From positions 248,001-312,000 of the forward strand of contig NZ_FNYL01000006.1 of NCBI RefSeq assembly GCF_900109045.1: a stretch of 64,000 bases of DNA, written 5' to 3'. Below the pieces are notes generated by a model. It was not told the DNA's origin and searched no databases. It saw only the letters and a program-made list of their open reading frames with translations. A program made the position numbers and the translations under genes. This document shows positions 46,406 to 55,583 of the stretch, piece by piece. The stretch is from Dyadobacter sp. SG02 (GTDB lineage: Bacteria; Bacteroidota; Bacteroidia; Cytophagales; Spirosomataceae). The first letter of the stretch is position 1. Each line of letters opens with the position of its first letter.

Positions 46406-48124
46406 TTATACATTCATCTTTTTAAGCTCCTTCACGGCATGGTCGGCTGCACGCGCGGTCATCGCCATGTAGGTCAGCGACGGGTTCACGCAGGATGCCG
46501 AGGTCATGAAGGCTCCATCGGTAACATATACGTTTTCTGCACCCCAAATCTGGTTGTGCTTGTTCAGAACGGACGTTTTAGGATCGTTACCCATACGTGC
46601 CGTACCCATTTCGTGGATACCGATACCCGGGTGTTTCGATTCGTCGTTGTAAGGCGTCACGTTTTTCAGACCGGCCGCTTCGAGCATTTCGGCAGCGTCG
46701 TTCATCATATCCTGGCGCATTTTCTTCTCGTTTTCACCATAAGCGGCATCGAATACGACAACAGGCAAGCCCCATTTGTCTTTCTCGGTAGCGTGCAGGG
46801 TGAAGCGGTTTTTCTCGTCAGGGATCATTTCACCGAAACCACCGATATTCATCGTCCATCCGCCTGGTTGCGAGATTTCTTTTTTGAAGTCGGCACCGAA
46901 ACCGTCGGTCCCTACGCCACGGCCCCAGCTTTCGCGGCTCGCACCACCCTGGTAACCGAATCCGCGCACGTAGTCGCGTTTGTCATTGCCCCAGTTGCGG
47001 TAACGCGGAATGTAGATACCGTTAGCACGGCGTCCGAAGTAGTACTTGTCTTCGAAACCATCAACATCGCCTCTTGCACCTACTGCCAGGTGGTGGTCCA
47101 TAATGTTACGTCCCAGTTGGTCGCTATCGTTACCCAATCCATTAGGGAAGCGTTTCGATTTCGAGTTCATCAGGATCGATGCAGAAGCAATCGCCGACGC
47201 ATTCATAAAAATGATTTTGGCAAAATACTCCTTCGTTTCAAGGGTATTCTGGTTGATCACGCGGACACCGGTCGCTTTGTTTAATTTATCATCGAATATT
47301 ACTTCAGAAACAATTGAATCGGTAACGAGTGTAAGGTTGCCGGTTTTCTGTGCCGCAGGCAATGTAGCCGCCTGAGTACTGAAATAGCCTCCATATGGGC
47401 ATCCGCGCATACACATGTTACGGAACTGGCACGCTGCGCGACCGAGCTCGGTGTGGAATGCCTGCGGCTGCGTAAGGTGCGCCGCGCGGCCCATGATGAT
47501 GTGACGGCCAGCGAATTTTTTTTCTACCTCGCCTTTTACGTGTTTTTCCACGCAGTTCATCTGCATTGGAGGCAGGTAATGCCCGTCGGGAAGTACGTCC
47601 AGGCCGTCTTTCGCGCCGCTGATACCCGCGAATTTCTCTACGTAGTCGTACCATGGAGCAATGTCGGCATAGCGGATAGGCCAGTCGACACCGATACCTT
47701 CCTTGCCATTCGCTTCGAAGTCAACAGGGTTCAGTCGGTAGCTCTGGCGTCCCCAAAGCAGCGAGCGGCCTCCCACGTGGTAAGCGCGGATCCAGTCGAA
47801 CTTGCGGGTTTCCAGGTAAGGATTTTCTTTATCGTTTTCGAAGAGGTAACGGTGCTCTTCGTTGGCGGTGTAGCCTGTGCGCATGCCTGCCCAATATTCT
47901 TCTTTCGCCACGGTGGTAACCCGTCCGCGGTGTTCGAGCTCCCAGGGTGCGAGGGTGGCGGTTTTATAATCGACAATGTGTTTGATGTCCCGGCCTCTTT
48001 CGAGCATAAGTACTTTCAAACCCTTTTCGGTCAGTTCCTTAGCGGCCCATCCGCCGCTGATGCCCGAACCCACCACAATCGCGTCGTAAGTGGCTTGTTT
48101 TGTTGCTTTTATGTTCAGATTCAT
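46406..48124 (-). CDS. GMC-family FAD-dependent sugar/glucoside dehydrogenase, large subunit
   Basis: A 572-residue flavoprotein. The dinucleotide-binding motif VVGSGISGGWAAKEL is at residues 17-31, LERGRD follows, and the C-terminal GMC block contains HEMGTARMG and NPSLTYMAM, with the catalytic His/Asn region. A cysteine cluster CQFRNMCMRGCPYGG (C-x5-C-x3-C) in the middle recalls the iron-sulfur site of bacterial FAD glucose dehydrogenases; that is inference. With the small subunit gene 63 bp upstream it should form a periplasmic dehydrogenase for sugars or glycosides (3-keto-glycoside formation in relatives). No cytochrome subunit is adjacent. Confidence 0.9.
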   Translation of the reverse strand: MNLNIKATKQATYDAIVVGSGISGGWAAKELTEKGLKVLMLERGRDIKHIVDYKTATLAPWELEHRGRVTTVAKEEYWAGMRTGYTANEEHRYLFENDKENPYLETRKFDWIRAYHVGGRSLLWGRQSYRLNPVDFEANGKEGIGVDWPIRYADIAPWYDYVEKFAGISGAKDGLDVLPDGHYLPPMQMNCVEKHVKGEVEKKFAGRHIIMGRAAHLTQPQAFHTELGRAACQFRNMCMRGCPYGGYFSTQAATLPAAQKTGNLTLVTDSIVSEVIFDDKLNKATGVRVINQNTLETKEYFAKIIFMNASAIASASILMNSKSKRFPNGLGNDSDQLGRNIMDHHLAVGARGDVDGFEDKYYFGRRANGIYIPRYRNWGNDKRDYVRGFGYQGGASRESWGRGVGTDGFGADFKKEISQPGGWTMNIGGFGEMIPDEKNRFTLHATEKDKWGLPVVVFDAAYGENEKKMRQDMMNDAAEMLEAAGLKNVTPYNDESKHPGIGIHEMGTARMGNDPKTSVLNKHNQIWGAENVYVTDGAFMTSASCVNPSLTYMAMTARAADHAVKELKKMNV

Positions 48125-48187
48125 GATGAATTTGCTTCAAAAATTTTAAAATAGGCCTTCATGGCCCCTTATTTGAATATTCGGGGA

Positions 48188-48787
48188 TTACATCGCCCAG
48201 TTTTTCTGGCCTGGTTTCAGGTCGATGCAGCCGTCGTAACGACCGGGAACGGCCACGTATTCCAGCGCCTGGGTAGCACCCGGCTCGGAAGTGAAATAGC
48301 CCAGAAGCGTCAATTCCTTCATCAGGCGGAAGAACGGCACACCGGCGTCGGTGTATTCCTTACCTGCTTCGGTATATTTTTTCTTTTCATCACTTGCCTT
48401 CGCGAGCTCATCTTTGGCGTCGGCTTCCATTTCTTTCAGGATCTTGGTTTGTTCCTCGGGTTTTGCTTTCAGAAAATCCTTCTTCTCCAACTCTGCCAAA
48501 CCCTTATTAAAGCTTTCCTGGTCTTTCGCCGCATAGCAGTCTTTGAGCATCATTTCAATAAACTCACCCACTTTCGCATCTTTCGCACCGGGAGTGTCAG
48601 TTTTTGGAATGATAATTTCGGCCACTTCCGAAACAAGTGTCTTGCGGTCAGCGGAGAACGGAAAGGTCATTGCCGAGGCAGTTTCCGTAGAAGACTTGCA
48701 GCCTTCCAGAAAAGCCAGCATGGTGGGCGCGGAGAGTGTGCCACCCATTAATAGTGCCACACGACCAAGGGCATCACGTCTTTTCAT
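48188..48787 (-). CDS. Gluconate 2-dehydrogenase subunit 3-family protein (Tat-type export)
   Basis: A 199-residue small subunit with an N-terminal twin-arginine signal (MKRRDALGRVALLMGG) that ends near a cysteine (FLEGC), so it may be both Tat-exported and lipidated. The conserved DRKTLVSEVAEIIIPKTDTPGAKDAKV block is the family core. The protein serves as partner and export escort of the GMC large subunit, which has no signal of its own. It is first in a two-gene operon. A lysine/glutamate-rich helical insert occupies about residues 100-150. Confidence 0.9.
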   Translation of the reverse strand: MKRRDALGRVALLMGGTLSAPTMLAFLEGCKSSTETASAMTFPFSADRKTLVSEVAEIIIPKTDTPGAKDAKVGEFIEMMLKDCYAAKDQESFNKGLAELEKKDFLKAKPEEQTKILKEMEADAKDELAKASDEKKKYTEAGKEYTDAGVPFFRLMKELTLLGYFTSEPGATQALEYVAVPGRYDGCIDLKPGQKNWAM

Positions 48788-49014
48788 CTGATATACTTAA
48801 TATAGGTTAACAATCCAAAGTGAAATTCTGCATTTGATAAATGCAATTTTGAACAGCCTGCTAATTTAGGAAATATTCTGACTCGTTAGTTGGTTAGAAT
48901 GATTCTATATAGGCGTCTGGGCGGTATAGAGCTATTTCAGAGGGTACTCGGAGGGATTAAATTTATATTAAAATGTAACCGACTGTTTTAAACTCAGCCG
49001 GTCAGTTGAACGAT

Positions 49015-50070
49015 TCAGAGAACCATTAAATTGCAGCCGCGGATATCGGAATTATCGAAGCGGCCCATGACGTAAAATGTGCCGGGCTTCTCCCCGAACC
49101 GCCCGAGGTCCTGCGTCTCGATGAACGAGCAGGTGTCGAGGTTGGCCAGGTCTATCACATTAATGCCGCCGGTTTTAGACGAACCCAGGTTGTGGTCGCT
49201 GACGGCGAAAGGATCATTAATATCACGAAGGAGAATGCGCATCGAATATCCTGGTACGAACAGGCCATTACCATGCGAGTAGCCTTGCGAAAGGAGTTCC
49301 GTCATGCCGTATTCCGAGTGGATCGCCGGTATGCCGAAGCTCGCGGTGAGCTCGTCGTGTACCTCTTCCCTGAGCATTTCCCTGCGGCGGCCTTTCATCC
49401 CGCCGGTGTCCATCACCGTGAGATGTTCGATGTTTTGAAGAAATGAAAGGTCGAAACTGCTTTCGGCCAGATCCAGCAATGCGAATGTAACGCCCAGCAG
49501 CAGAATACCTTTGCCGTCAGGATTGTCGGCGAGGTGGCGCAGGCGGTGCAGCATTTCCCCCGTATTATGAAGGTAGAACCCGGAATATTCCGATTCGCTC
49601 TCTTCAATAAAATGTTGCATCATATACACGAGCGAGGAGTTGCTTCGTTCAAGGTATGACGGTAGCAGCGCCAGGATATGAAAGCGGTTCAGGTCGCCAT
49701 AATTGTGCTGGAAAATGCGATAGGAAACTGCTTTGTAAAGCGGTTCGTCGTAAAGGTGATGATGGCTGGTAGAAAGGCCGGTAGTCCCGCTGCTCTGGAA
49801 AACAACTGACGCGTCGGAAGCATGCCCCGTAGCGACGCGATGATTCTTAAAAAACTGGATTGGAAGGAAAGGGATTTGTGCCACGGCGGTAATGCCCGCC
49901 GGGTCGATGCCCAAATGCCGGATATAATCCCTGTAAATAGGATTGTACTCGGCCTGAAAGCGGAAAACCCTGAGCGCAAGCGGCTCAAAATCGGCCGGTT
50001 CGAAGGTCACGATCTGTTCCCGTAGCCCTGCCCGTATTTCGGCAATGGATTTATTGTTTTGAAGTTCCAA
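49015..50070 (-). CDS. LuxE/PaaK-like acyl-protein synthetase (orphan)
   Basis: A 351-residue member of the acyl-protein synthetase (LuxE) branch of the adenylate-forming superfamily. The P-loop-like FQSSGTTGLST and the SEYGMTELLSQGY block are the nucleotide-binding motifs; YVMGRFDNSDIRGCNLMVL is the C-terminal signature. LuxE activates fatty acids for transfer to LuxC, but no luxC/luxD partner is near. In Bacteroidota such genes usually occur alone and the acyl acceptor is unknown. The start TTG 50070 overlaps the upstream frame of the divergent lipoprotein gene, whose real start is 50122. Confidence 0.85.
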   Translation of the reverse strand: MELQNNKSIAEIRAGLREQIVTFEPADFEPLALRVFRFQAEYNPIYRDYIRHLGIDPAGITAVAQIPFLPIQFFKNHRVATGHASDASVVFQSSGTTGLSTSHHHLYDEPLYKAVSYRIFQHNYGDLNRFHILALLPSYLERSNSSLVYMMQHFIEESESEYSGFYLHNTGEMLHRLRHLADNPDGKGILLLGVTFALLDLAESSFDLSFLQNIEHLTVMDTGGMKGRRREMLREEVHDELTASFGIPAIHSEYGMTELLSQGYSHGNGLFVPGYSMRILLRDINDPFAVSDHNLGSSKTGGINVIDLANLDTCSFIETQDLGRFGEKPGTFYVMGRFDNSDIRGCNLMVL

Positions 50071-50121
50071 TCCTCTTACTTTCGTAGATACTTAAAAAGC
50101 AAAGTTAAAAATAGAACGCAT

Positions 50122-50676
50122 ATGAAGCTGAAAGTTTCCCTCTTCATCCTGTTAGCGGTCGCATCGGCGAGTTGCGTCGACATCCCCGATTTCGACGATA
50201 CGCCGTGGATTGATTATAACGGCATCTCGCAGGAGACGCGGATAGACACCGTGAATGGTGCCCCGCAAGGAGAAACGGAAGTCGTGACGATAACGGTTGA
50301 TTTTACAGACGGTGATGGCGACCTCGGTGCAACCAATGCGGAAGTGCAGGATACCGTTGGATTTACCAAGCAATATAAGAAAGCACCAAACTGGAACCTG
50401 GAAGCGAATTACGAACTGGTGACCATGATCAAGCGAAAAGACGGCTCTTGGAGCGAAACAATCATGAGCGGCGATTCTTTTAAATTTTTCCCAAGATTAA
50501 AGCTGGATGGTAAAGCCGGCCCGATTAAAGGTAAGCTGGACTTTAACGCACGTTTCCTCAAATCGCGCAGCACCGTTCCTACGACGGTAAAGTTTAAAGT
50601 CCGGATTATTGACCGCGCATTCCGCGTCAGCAACCAGGAGGAAACGGATACCATCGTGGTACCGCTCCTGCCATAA
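50122..50676 (+). CDS. Secreted lipoprotein of unknown function
   Basis: A 184-residue lipoprotein from ATG 50122: MKLKVSLFILLAVASASC with lipobox ASASC and Cys18. The mature part is acidic and beta-rich, with a calcium-like acidic loop DFTDGDGDLGATN near residue 75 and a C-terminal domain ending DTIVVPLLP. The layout (DGDGD loop, then a Greek-key-like segment) is common in Bacteroidota gliding and surface lipoproteins, but I assign no family. It diverges from the LuxE-like gene and converges on the kinase gene 4 bp away. Confidence 0.75.
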   Translation: MKLKVSLFILLAVASASCVDIPDFDDTPWIDYNGISQETRIDTVNGAPQGETEVVTITVDFTDGDGDLGATNAEVQDTVGFTKQYKKAPNWNLEANYELVTMIKRKDGSWSETIMSGDSFKFFPRLKLDGKAGPIKGKLDFNARFLKSRSTVPTTVKFKVRIIDRAFRVSNQEETDTIVVPLLP

Positions 50677-50680
50677 TCTT

Positions 50681-51964
50681 TCAAGATTCTTCCAAAATAT
50701 CGGCATTCAGGATTATCCTGAATGTCGTTCCTTTTCCTACCTCCGAGGTTTTGACAAACAGCTTGCCCGCGTGGTAATTTTCGATAATCCGCTTAGCCAG
50801 CGTTAGTCCCAGGCCCCAGCCGCGTTTTTTGGTACTGAAACCGGGATTGAAGATCTTGCTGGCCTGCGCTTTGGTCATGCCTTTTCCCGTGTCGGCAATG
50901 TCGATCCAGATCTCCTTCGCACGCGGGGGCGCTTGCAGCGTCACGTGGATTTGGCCCACACCGCTCATTGCATCCACCGCATTCTTGCAGATATTCTCGA
51001 TCACCCATTCAAAAAGGTTCTTGTTCAGCAAGGCAGTTTGTTCGTCGGCAAGCTGGTTATGGACCTCGAATTTCACTTTGGACGAAACCCGTTTTTCAAG
51101 ATAGTTGATGAAGTTGGTCACAATGGCTGCAATAGGCTCCTGCCTAAGTGTGGGAATAGACCCGATGTTCGAAAACCGCGTCGTGATCATTTCCAGCCTG
51201 ATCACATCCTTTTCAATTTCTTCGGCAATGGACGGGTCTATCGTCGGGTCGCTGCGGAAATATTCCACCCAGGCCATCAGCGACGACAGCGGCGTGCCCA
51301 ACTGGTGGGCCGTTTCCTTCGCCAGACCTACCCACACACGGTTCTGCTCCGCCTTCCGCGCGGAACTGAATGCGAGATAGGCCAGGTAGCCGATCAAAAG
51401 CATCACCGAGAGCTGTAAAAACGGATAGTAGCGGAGCTGCGTGAGCAAAAACGAGTTGCTGTAATAGATTTTTCCCGCTCGTCCTTTGCCCAGTTCCACC
51501 GGAATGGGCGGATGTTCGAGTTTCATTTCTTCCAGCCTTTCCTGAATAATGCGCTCGCGCTCCTGGCGGCTTATTTTGGCAGGGAACTTAATGTTCTTAT
51601 TGGGGTTCGGAATGTTGTTTTCATCGACGTAAATGGCCGGGATCTGGTAGAAATTCACGGCATCTTCGATCACCTGGTAAATTACGTTGAAGTTCTCGTC
51701 CAGCGGACTGTTCACGACGTAGCGCAAGCCTTCCGCGTAAAGTTGTACCTCTCTTTCTTCACGTTCTTCCAGCTCTTCCACCAGCTTATCGGTATAAAAC
51801 AGCGAACCAATGCTGAGAATGAGCAGGATGATCCCGATCACGTATTTGTAAAAGCTTTTCTGATCGTAAGTATCCATCAACGAGCGGCGCAGGCGCTGGC
51901 TATTCAGGATGGCTACGGGGTGCAGCTTGAAACGTGGTTTTTCTTTTGGGGTTTCGCTGATCAT
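50681..51964 (-). CDS. Membrane-bound sensor histidine kinase
   Basis: A 427-residue kinase with membrane segments at about 40-57 and 180-200 bracketing a ~120-residue periplasmic sensor domain. The H box is KETAHQLGTPLSSLMAW with His220; the ATPase domain has NICKNAVDAM, DTGKGM and WGLGLTLAKR. The 'ETAHQLGTP' form is a Bacteroidota subclass often encoded without a cognate regulator, as here. The signal is unknown; the sensor domain is rich in charged and Asn/Pro residues (VDENNIPNPNKN). Confidence 0.9.
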   Translation of the reverse strand: MISETPKEKPRFKLHPVAILNSQRLRRSLMDTYDQKSFYKYVIGIILLILSIGSLFYTDKLVEELEEREEREVQLYAEGLRYVVNSPLDENFNVIYQVIEDAVNFYQIPAIYVDENNIPNPNKNIKFPAKISRQERERIIQERLEEMKLEHPPIPVELGKGRAGKIYYSNSFLLTQLRYYPFLQLSVMLLIGYLAYLAFSSARKAEQNRVWVGLAKETAHQLGTPLSSLMAWVEYFRSDPTIDPSIAEEIEKDVIRLEMITTRFSNIGSIPTLRQEPIAAIVTNFINYLEKRVSSKVKFEVHNQLADEQTALLNKNLFEWVIENICKNAVDAMSGVGQIHVTLQAPPRAKEIWIDIADTGKGMTKAQASKIFNPGFSTKKRGWGLGLTLAKRIIENYHAGKLFVKTSEVGKGTTFRIILNADILEES

Positions 51965-52208
51965 TCAGGGTCGGGCACAATCTGCCCGATGTTAGTGTTA
52001 TAGTTTACAAATAACGCAAATAATTTAAGCTTAGTGGCTTTGCGACCGTTTTTCATCACCCACGCCGATCAGTTCAAAATATGACGAGGATCATGTTTTC
52101 AGGCCTTTCGCGGAGTGAAATTTGTATGACTTACGGCTGTTTTATTTAAATGCTTTCTAAATAAGTGAACGGTCATAGTTCCACATTCATATTATGATTT
52201 TTGTGAAG

Positions 52209-52216
52209 TATTTTTG
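52209..52216 (+). promoter_or_regulatory. -7 box TATTTTTG for hemA
   Basis: A perfect TAnnTTTG match 22 bp before ATG 52238. It overlaps the start of the longer open frame (52214), so that longer start is unlikely. Confidence 0.5.
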
Positions 52217-52237
52217 TGCATCGAATTAGACAAAGTG

Positions 52238-53497
52238 ATGTATAACCAGTTCAAATCAGTCAGTTTATCACATCGGAATGCTCCTCTTGCTATCAGGGAA
52301 CAGCTTGCATTGAATGAGGCGGAAGCAAAGAGCATGATGCTTCGTCTGAAAGATTTTTTCGATATCTCCGACGTTCTTGCCGTCTCTACCTGCAACCGCA
52401 CCGAAATATACTACTCTTCCTCCAACGATCTTAACGAAGACATTATCAAGCTTTTACTGATCGAAAAGGGTATTGAAGACGTAGAAAGTTTCAAAGCTTA
52501 TTTCGAGCAGTTTTCCGAAGGCGACGCAGCGGTGCAGCACCTGTTCCACGTAGCCACTGGCTTGCAGTCGCAGGTGGTAGGGGATATGCAAATCCCGAAC
52601 CAGATCAAGCACGCATACCAATGGTCGGCCGACCTGAATATGGCCGGGCCGTTTTTGCATCGACTGCTCCACACCATATTTTTTGCAAACAAACGCGTCG
52701 CGCAGGAGACATTCTTCCGCGATGGCGCTGCTTCCGTTTCCTATGCGGCCGTCGAGTTGCTCGAAGGCCTTATGCCGAATCCCAAAATCCTCGTGGTAGG
52801 CCTGGGCGAGATCGGCACGGATGTGTGCCGCAACCTTTCGCAGAATACCAATGCGGAAGTGACGCTGGTGAACAGGACCCGCAGCAAAGCCGAAGCGCTG
52901 GGCGCGGAGCTGGGTTTCAGAGTAGCGGATTTTGCAGATATTGAATCCGAAATTTCAAATGCCGACATTATCGTATCATCCATCCAGCGCGAAGAACCAT
53001 TCTTCACCAAGGAAATGATGGTGCGCCTCCGTGGAATGTCGTTCAAATATTTCATCGACCTCTCGGTCCCGCGCAGCGTATCGCCGGAAGTGGAAGAAGT
53101 GCCGGGTGTGATGCTCTACACGATCGATTCGATCCGGTCAAAAGCCGACGAAGCATTGCAGCGCAGGCTCGATGCCGTTCCCCACGTGGAAGAGATCATC
53201 ACCGAAGCGGTAGTGGAATTCAACGACTGGTCACGCGAGATGATCGTCTCGCCGACGATCCAGAAGCTGAAAGGTGCGCTGGAACAGATCCGCAAGGAAG
53301 AATTAGGTCGTTTTACGAAAAACCTCACTGAATCGGAGCTGGAAAAAGTAGAGCGCATTACCACCAGCATGATGCAGAAAATTCTTAAACTGCCTGTACT
53401 TCAATTGAAAGCGGCGTGTAAGAGAGGAGAAGCCGAAACGTTGATCGACGTATTGAACGACCTGTTCAATCTGGAAAAAGAGAAAGAAAGCCATTAA
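52238..53497 (+). CDS. hemA: Glutamyl-tRNA reductase
   Basis: A 419-residue enzyme that reduces glutamyl-tRNA to glutamate-1-semialdehyde with NADPH, the first committed step of tetrapyrrole synthesis by the C5 route. The nucleophile is Cys52 in AVSTCNRTEIYY; LSHRNAPLAIRE, the NADP-binding VVGLGEIGTDV and FIDLSVPRSVSPEV are conserved. It is monocistronic, with its own -7 box and a strong terminator (53525-53554). No other heme gene is adjacent. Confidence 0.95.
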   Translation: MYNQFKSVSLSHRNAPLAIREQLALNEAEAKSMMLRLKDFFDISDVLAVSTCNRTEIYYSSSNDLNEDIIKLLLIEKGIEDVESFKAYFEQFSEGDAAVQHLFHVATGLQSQVVGDMQIPNQIKHAYQWSADLNMAGPFLHRLLHTIFFANKRVAQETFFRDGAASVSYAAVELLEGLMPNPKILVVGLGEIGTDVCRNLSQNTNAEVTLVNRTRSKAEALGAELGFRVADFADIESEISNADIIVSSIQREEPFFTKEMMVRLRGMSFKYFIDLSVPRSVSPEVEEVPGVMLYTIDSIRSKADEALQRRLDAVPHVEEIITEAVVEFNDWSREMIVSPTIQKLKGALEQIRKEELGRFTKNLTESELEKVERITTSMMQKILKLPVLQLKAACKRGEAETLIDVLNDLFNLEKEKESH

Positions 53498-53524
53498 TAT
53501 CACATAGACCTCTTCCAATATCAT

Positions 53525-53554
53525 ACTCCCGGGCGTGCGTCCGGGAGTTTTTTT
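53525..53554 (+). terminator. Terminator of hemA
   Basis: Stem ACTCCCGG / CCGGGAGT with an 8-base loop followed by seven T, 27 bp after the hemA stop. Confidence 0.9.
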
Positions 53555-53560
53555 ATGCAC

Positions 53561-53593
53561 AAAAAAGAGCGGGTGACATTCGCCACCCGCTCT
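53561..53593 (-). terminator. Terminator of the ABC exporter gene
   Basis: On the minus strand AGAGCGGGTG pairs with CACCCGCTCT (10 bp, 8-base loop) followed by six T. It faces the hemA terminator, closing the convergent pair, though it sits about 150 bp beyond the exporter's stop. The intervening 53594-53742 shows nothing else. Confidence 0.8.
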
Positions 53594-53742
53594 ATGTATT
53601 ACCTTACCCTCCACAATAATTAATTGTATCTTCAAATCCGCAGCTAAAAATGCTTTTGGATTGGTCGTTCGTCACCATGCAACGACATACGACGGAGGGA
53701 TCACTTTAGATCACTGACCCGAAAAAATATTTTAAAAAATTT

Positions 53743-55533
53743 TCAATCCTGGTCGCGGCTCATGGTTTCGAGCATCTTTCCCAGGTTGAGGCTGCGGGCG
53801 GAAGCATTGAAAATCTCCCTGTAAACGCCATTTTGTTCGTATAAATCCTCATGTTTCCCCGATTCGACGATCTGTCCTTTTTTCATCACATATATTTGGT
53901 CTGAATCCAGAATTTGTGCCAGGCTATGTGAAATGATGACAACCGTCCGGTTCTTCTTGATCGCATCGAGGCTGTTTTTGATCTGCTCGGTCGCAATGGC
54001 GTCGAGGCTGGCGGTAGGCTCGTCGAGGAAAATAATGGGCGGGTTTTTGAGAAACAGCCGGGCAATGGCAATGCGCTGTTGCTGGCCGCCGGAAAGCAGC
54101 TGCGCGTCCGTTTCGTAGCCATTCGGTAGTTCCATGATTTGCTCATGTAAATAGGCGCTTTTGGAAGCTTCCACAAGTTCTTCCCAGCTCGCGTCGGGTT
54201 TGCCGTACCAGATATTCTCGGCGATGGACCCCTTGAAAATGTGGTTCTTTTGCAATACCATACCGATTGCATTACGTAGCGACGAAAGATCATAGGACTT
54301 TAACGGTCGCCCGTCGAGCAGGATCTCGCCCGCATCCTGTGCGTAAAAACCGACAAGCAGATTGATTAGTGTGCTTTTGCCCGCGCCGGAAAGTCCTACC
54401 AATGCCGTAGTCTGCCCCGATTTGATCTCCATATCGATGCCGGATAATGCTTTGGTCCCATTAGGGTAGGCAAACGACACATTCCGTAATTGGTAATCGC
54501 CGCGGAACTGCTCTTTTACCGTTTCTCCGCTGATTTCTACCGAATCGTTGGCGTCCAGGATATCGAAGAAACCTTCGGAGTAGGTGAGGGCATCGTTCAT
54601 CTCGTCGTAAATTCGGTGGAGCTGGCGAATAGGGGCGGAGACGTTGTTGAACAGCAGGATATGGAACATAATCGCGCCGATAGACATTTGCTGATCGAGC
54701 ACGAGGTAAGCTGTGAGAATGATGATTAATACCACGCCGATTTGCTCAATGAAACTCTTGATACCGTCGTAGGTAAAGTTGGTTTTACGCGTTTTGAGTT
54801 GCGAATCCATCAGCTCCATTTGCAGGCGGTACTGCTTTTCGCCTTCCTGCTTCTCGCGCACGAAGGATTTGATCACGATCACCGACTCGATCAGGTTAAT
54901 GAGACCGTTACTCTTGTTCTCGCGTTGCCGTTTTAGCTTCCGGCGGACGCCCTGCAACTCGCCGGCCTGCTTGAAACTTATCCAGAAATACACCGGCAGA
55001 ATGGCCAGGGCAATGCAGCCGACATAGAAATTGGCCGAGAACATAATGCCCAGTGCGACGACCGCATTGGCAAACAATGGCAGAATGTCGATAAAAAAAT
55101 TCTGGATCAGCTTCGTAAGGCTCTCCGCGCCCCGGTCGATGCGGGTTTGCAGTTTGCCTTTCTGATTTTCATTGTCGCTGAAAAACGCAAGATTGTAAGT
55201 CAAAATGCGGTTGACGGCATTCTGCGCGAGATCGCTGGAAACTTTAATACGGATTTTTTCACCAAAATACCGCTGCCCGAAAACGATGAACGTATTCACG
55301 ATTTCTTTCACGAACAGTATCGCCGTGATTTGAAGGAGCAGCTCTTTGCCCTGCAAAATGCCCCAGTGCTTGTCGAGCATGGACTGTACCGTATCGACCG
55401 TGTAGCGCAGCACCCAGGGGTTTACCTGCGCCGTAACAGCGCCCAGCAAGGTAAGGAATAGTGCAAATGCGATTTGCCGGTGGTACGGCTTGACGAACGG
55501 CCGGAGCCTTTGAAAGATTTGCCAGATATTCAT
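53743..55533 (-). CDS. ABC exporter, fused permease and ATPase (MsbA-like)
   Basis: A 596-residue half-transporter: about six membrane helices in residues 15-300, then an ATPase domain with Walker [10 protein letters not shown], signature [14 protein letters not shown] and Walker [13 protein letters not shown], and a His-switch in VIISHSL. It works as a dimer exporting lipid, peptide or drug; type IV exporters of this form are too similar to name a substrate. It is monocistronic and 50 bp from the next leftward gene upstream. Confidence 0.92.
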   Translation of the reverse strand: MNIWQIFQRLRPFVKPYHRQIAFALFLTLLGAVTAQVNPWVLRYTVDTVQSMLDKHWGILQGKELLLQITAILFVKEIVNTFIVFGQRYFGEKIRIKVSSDLAQNAVNRILTYNLAFFSDNENQKGKLQTRIDRGAESLTKLIQNFFIDILPLFANAVVALGIMFSANFYVGCIALAILPVYFWISFKQAGELQGVRRKLKRQRENKSNGLINLIESVIVIKSFVREKQEGEKQYRLQMELMDSQLKTRKTNFTYDGIKSFIEQIGVVLIIILTAYLVLDQQMSIGAIMFHILLFNNVSAPIRQLHRIYDEMNDALTYSEGFFDILDANDSVEISGETVKEQFRGDYQLRNVSFAYPNGTKALSGIDMEIKSGQTTALVGLSGAGKSTLINLLVGFYAQDAGEILLDGRPLKSYDLSSLRNAIGMVLQKNHIFKGSIAENIWYGKPDASWEELVEASKSAYLHEQIMELPNGYETDAQLLSGGQQQRIAIARLFLKNPPIIFLDEPTASLDAIATEQIKNSLDAIKKNRTVVIISHSLAQILDSDQIYVMKKGQIVESGKHEDLYEQNGVYREIFNASARSLNLGKMLETMSRDQD

Positions 55534-55583
55534 GCACGGTCAACACGAAATCTGGCAAAATGATTTGAATATCTGGTGCTTAA

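Noticed and set aside
46439..47284. 281-codon rightward ORF opposite the GMC oxidoreductase
   Set aside because: Antisense shadow; the GMC frame has intact FAD and active-site motifs.
49815..49845. REP-like GTAGCGACG core inside the LuxE-like gene
   Set aside because: Only a short chance match within coding sequence; the paired cores and spacer are missing.
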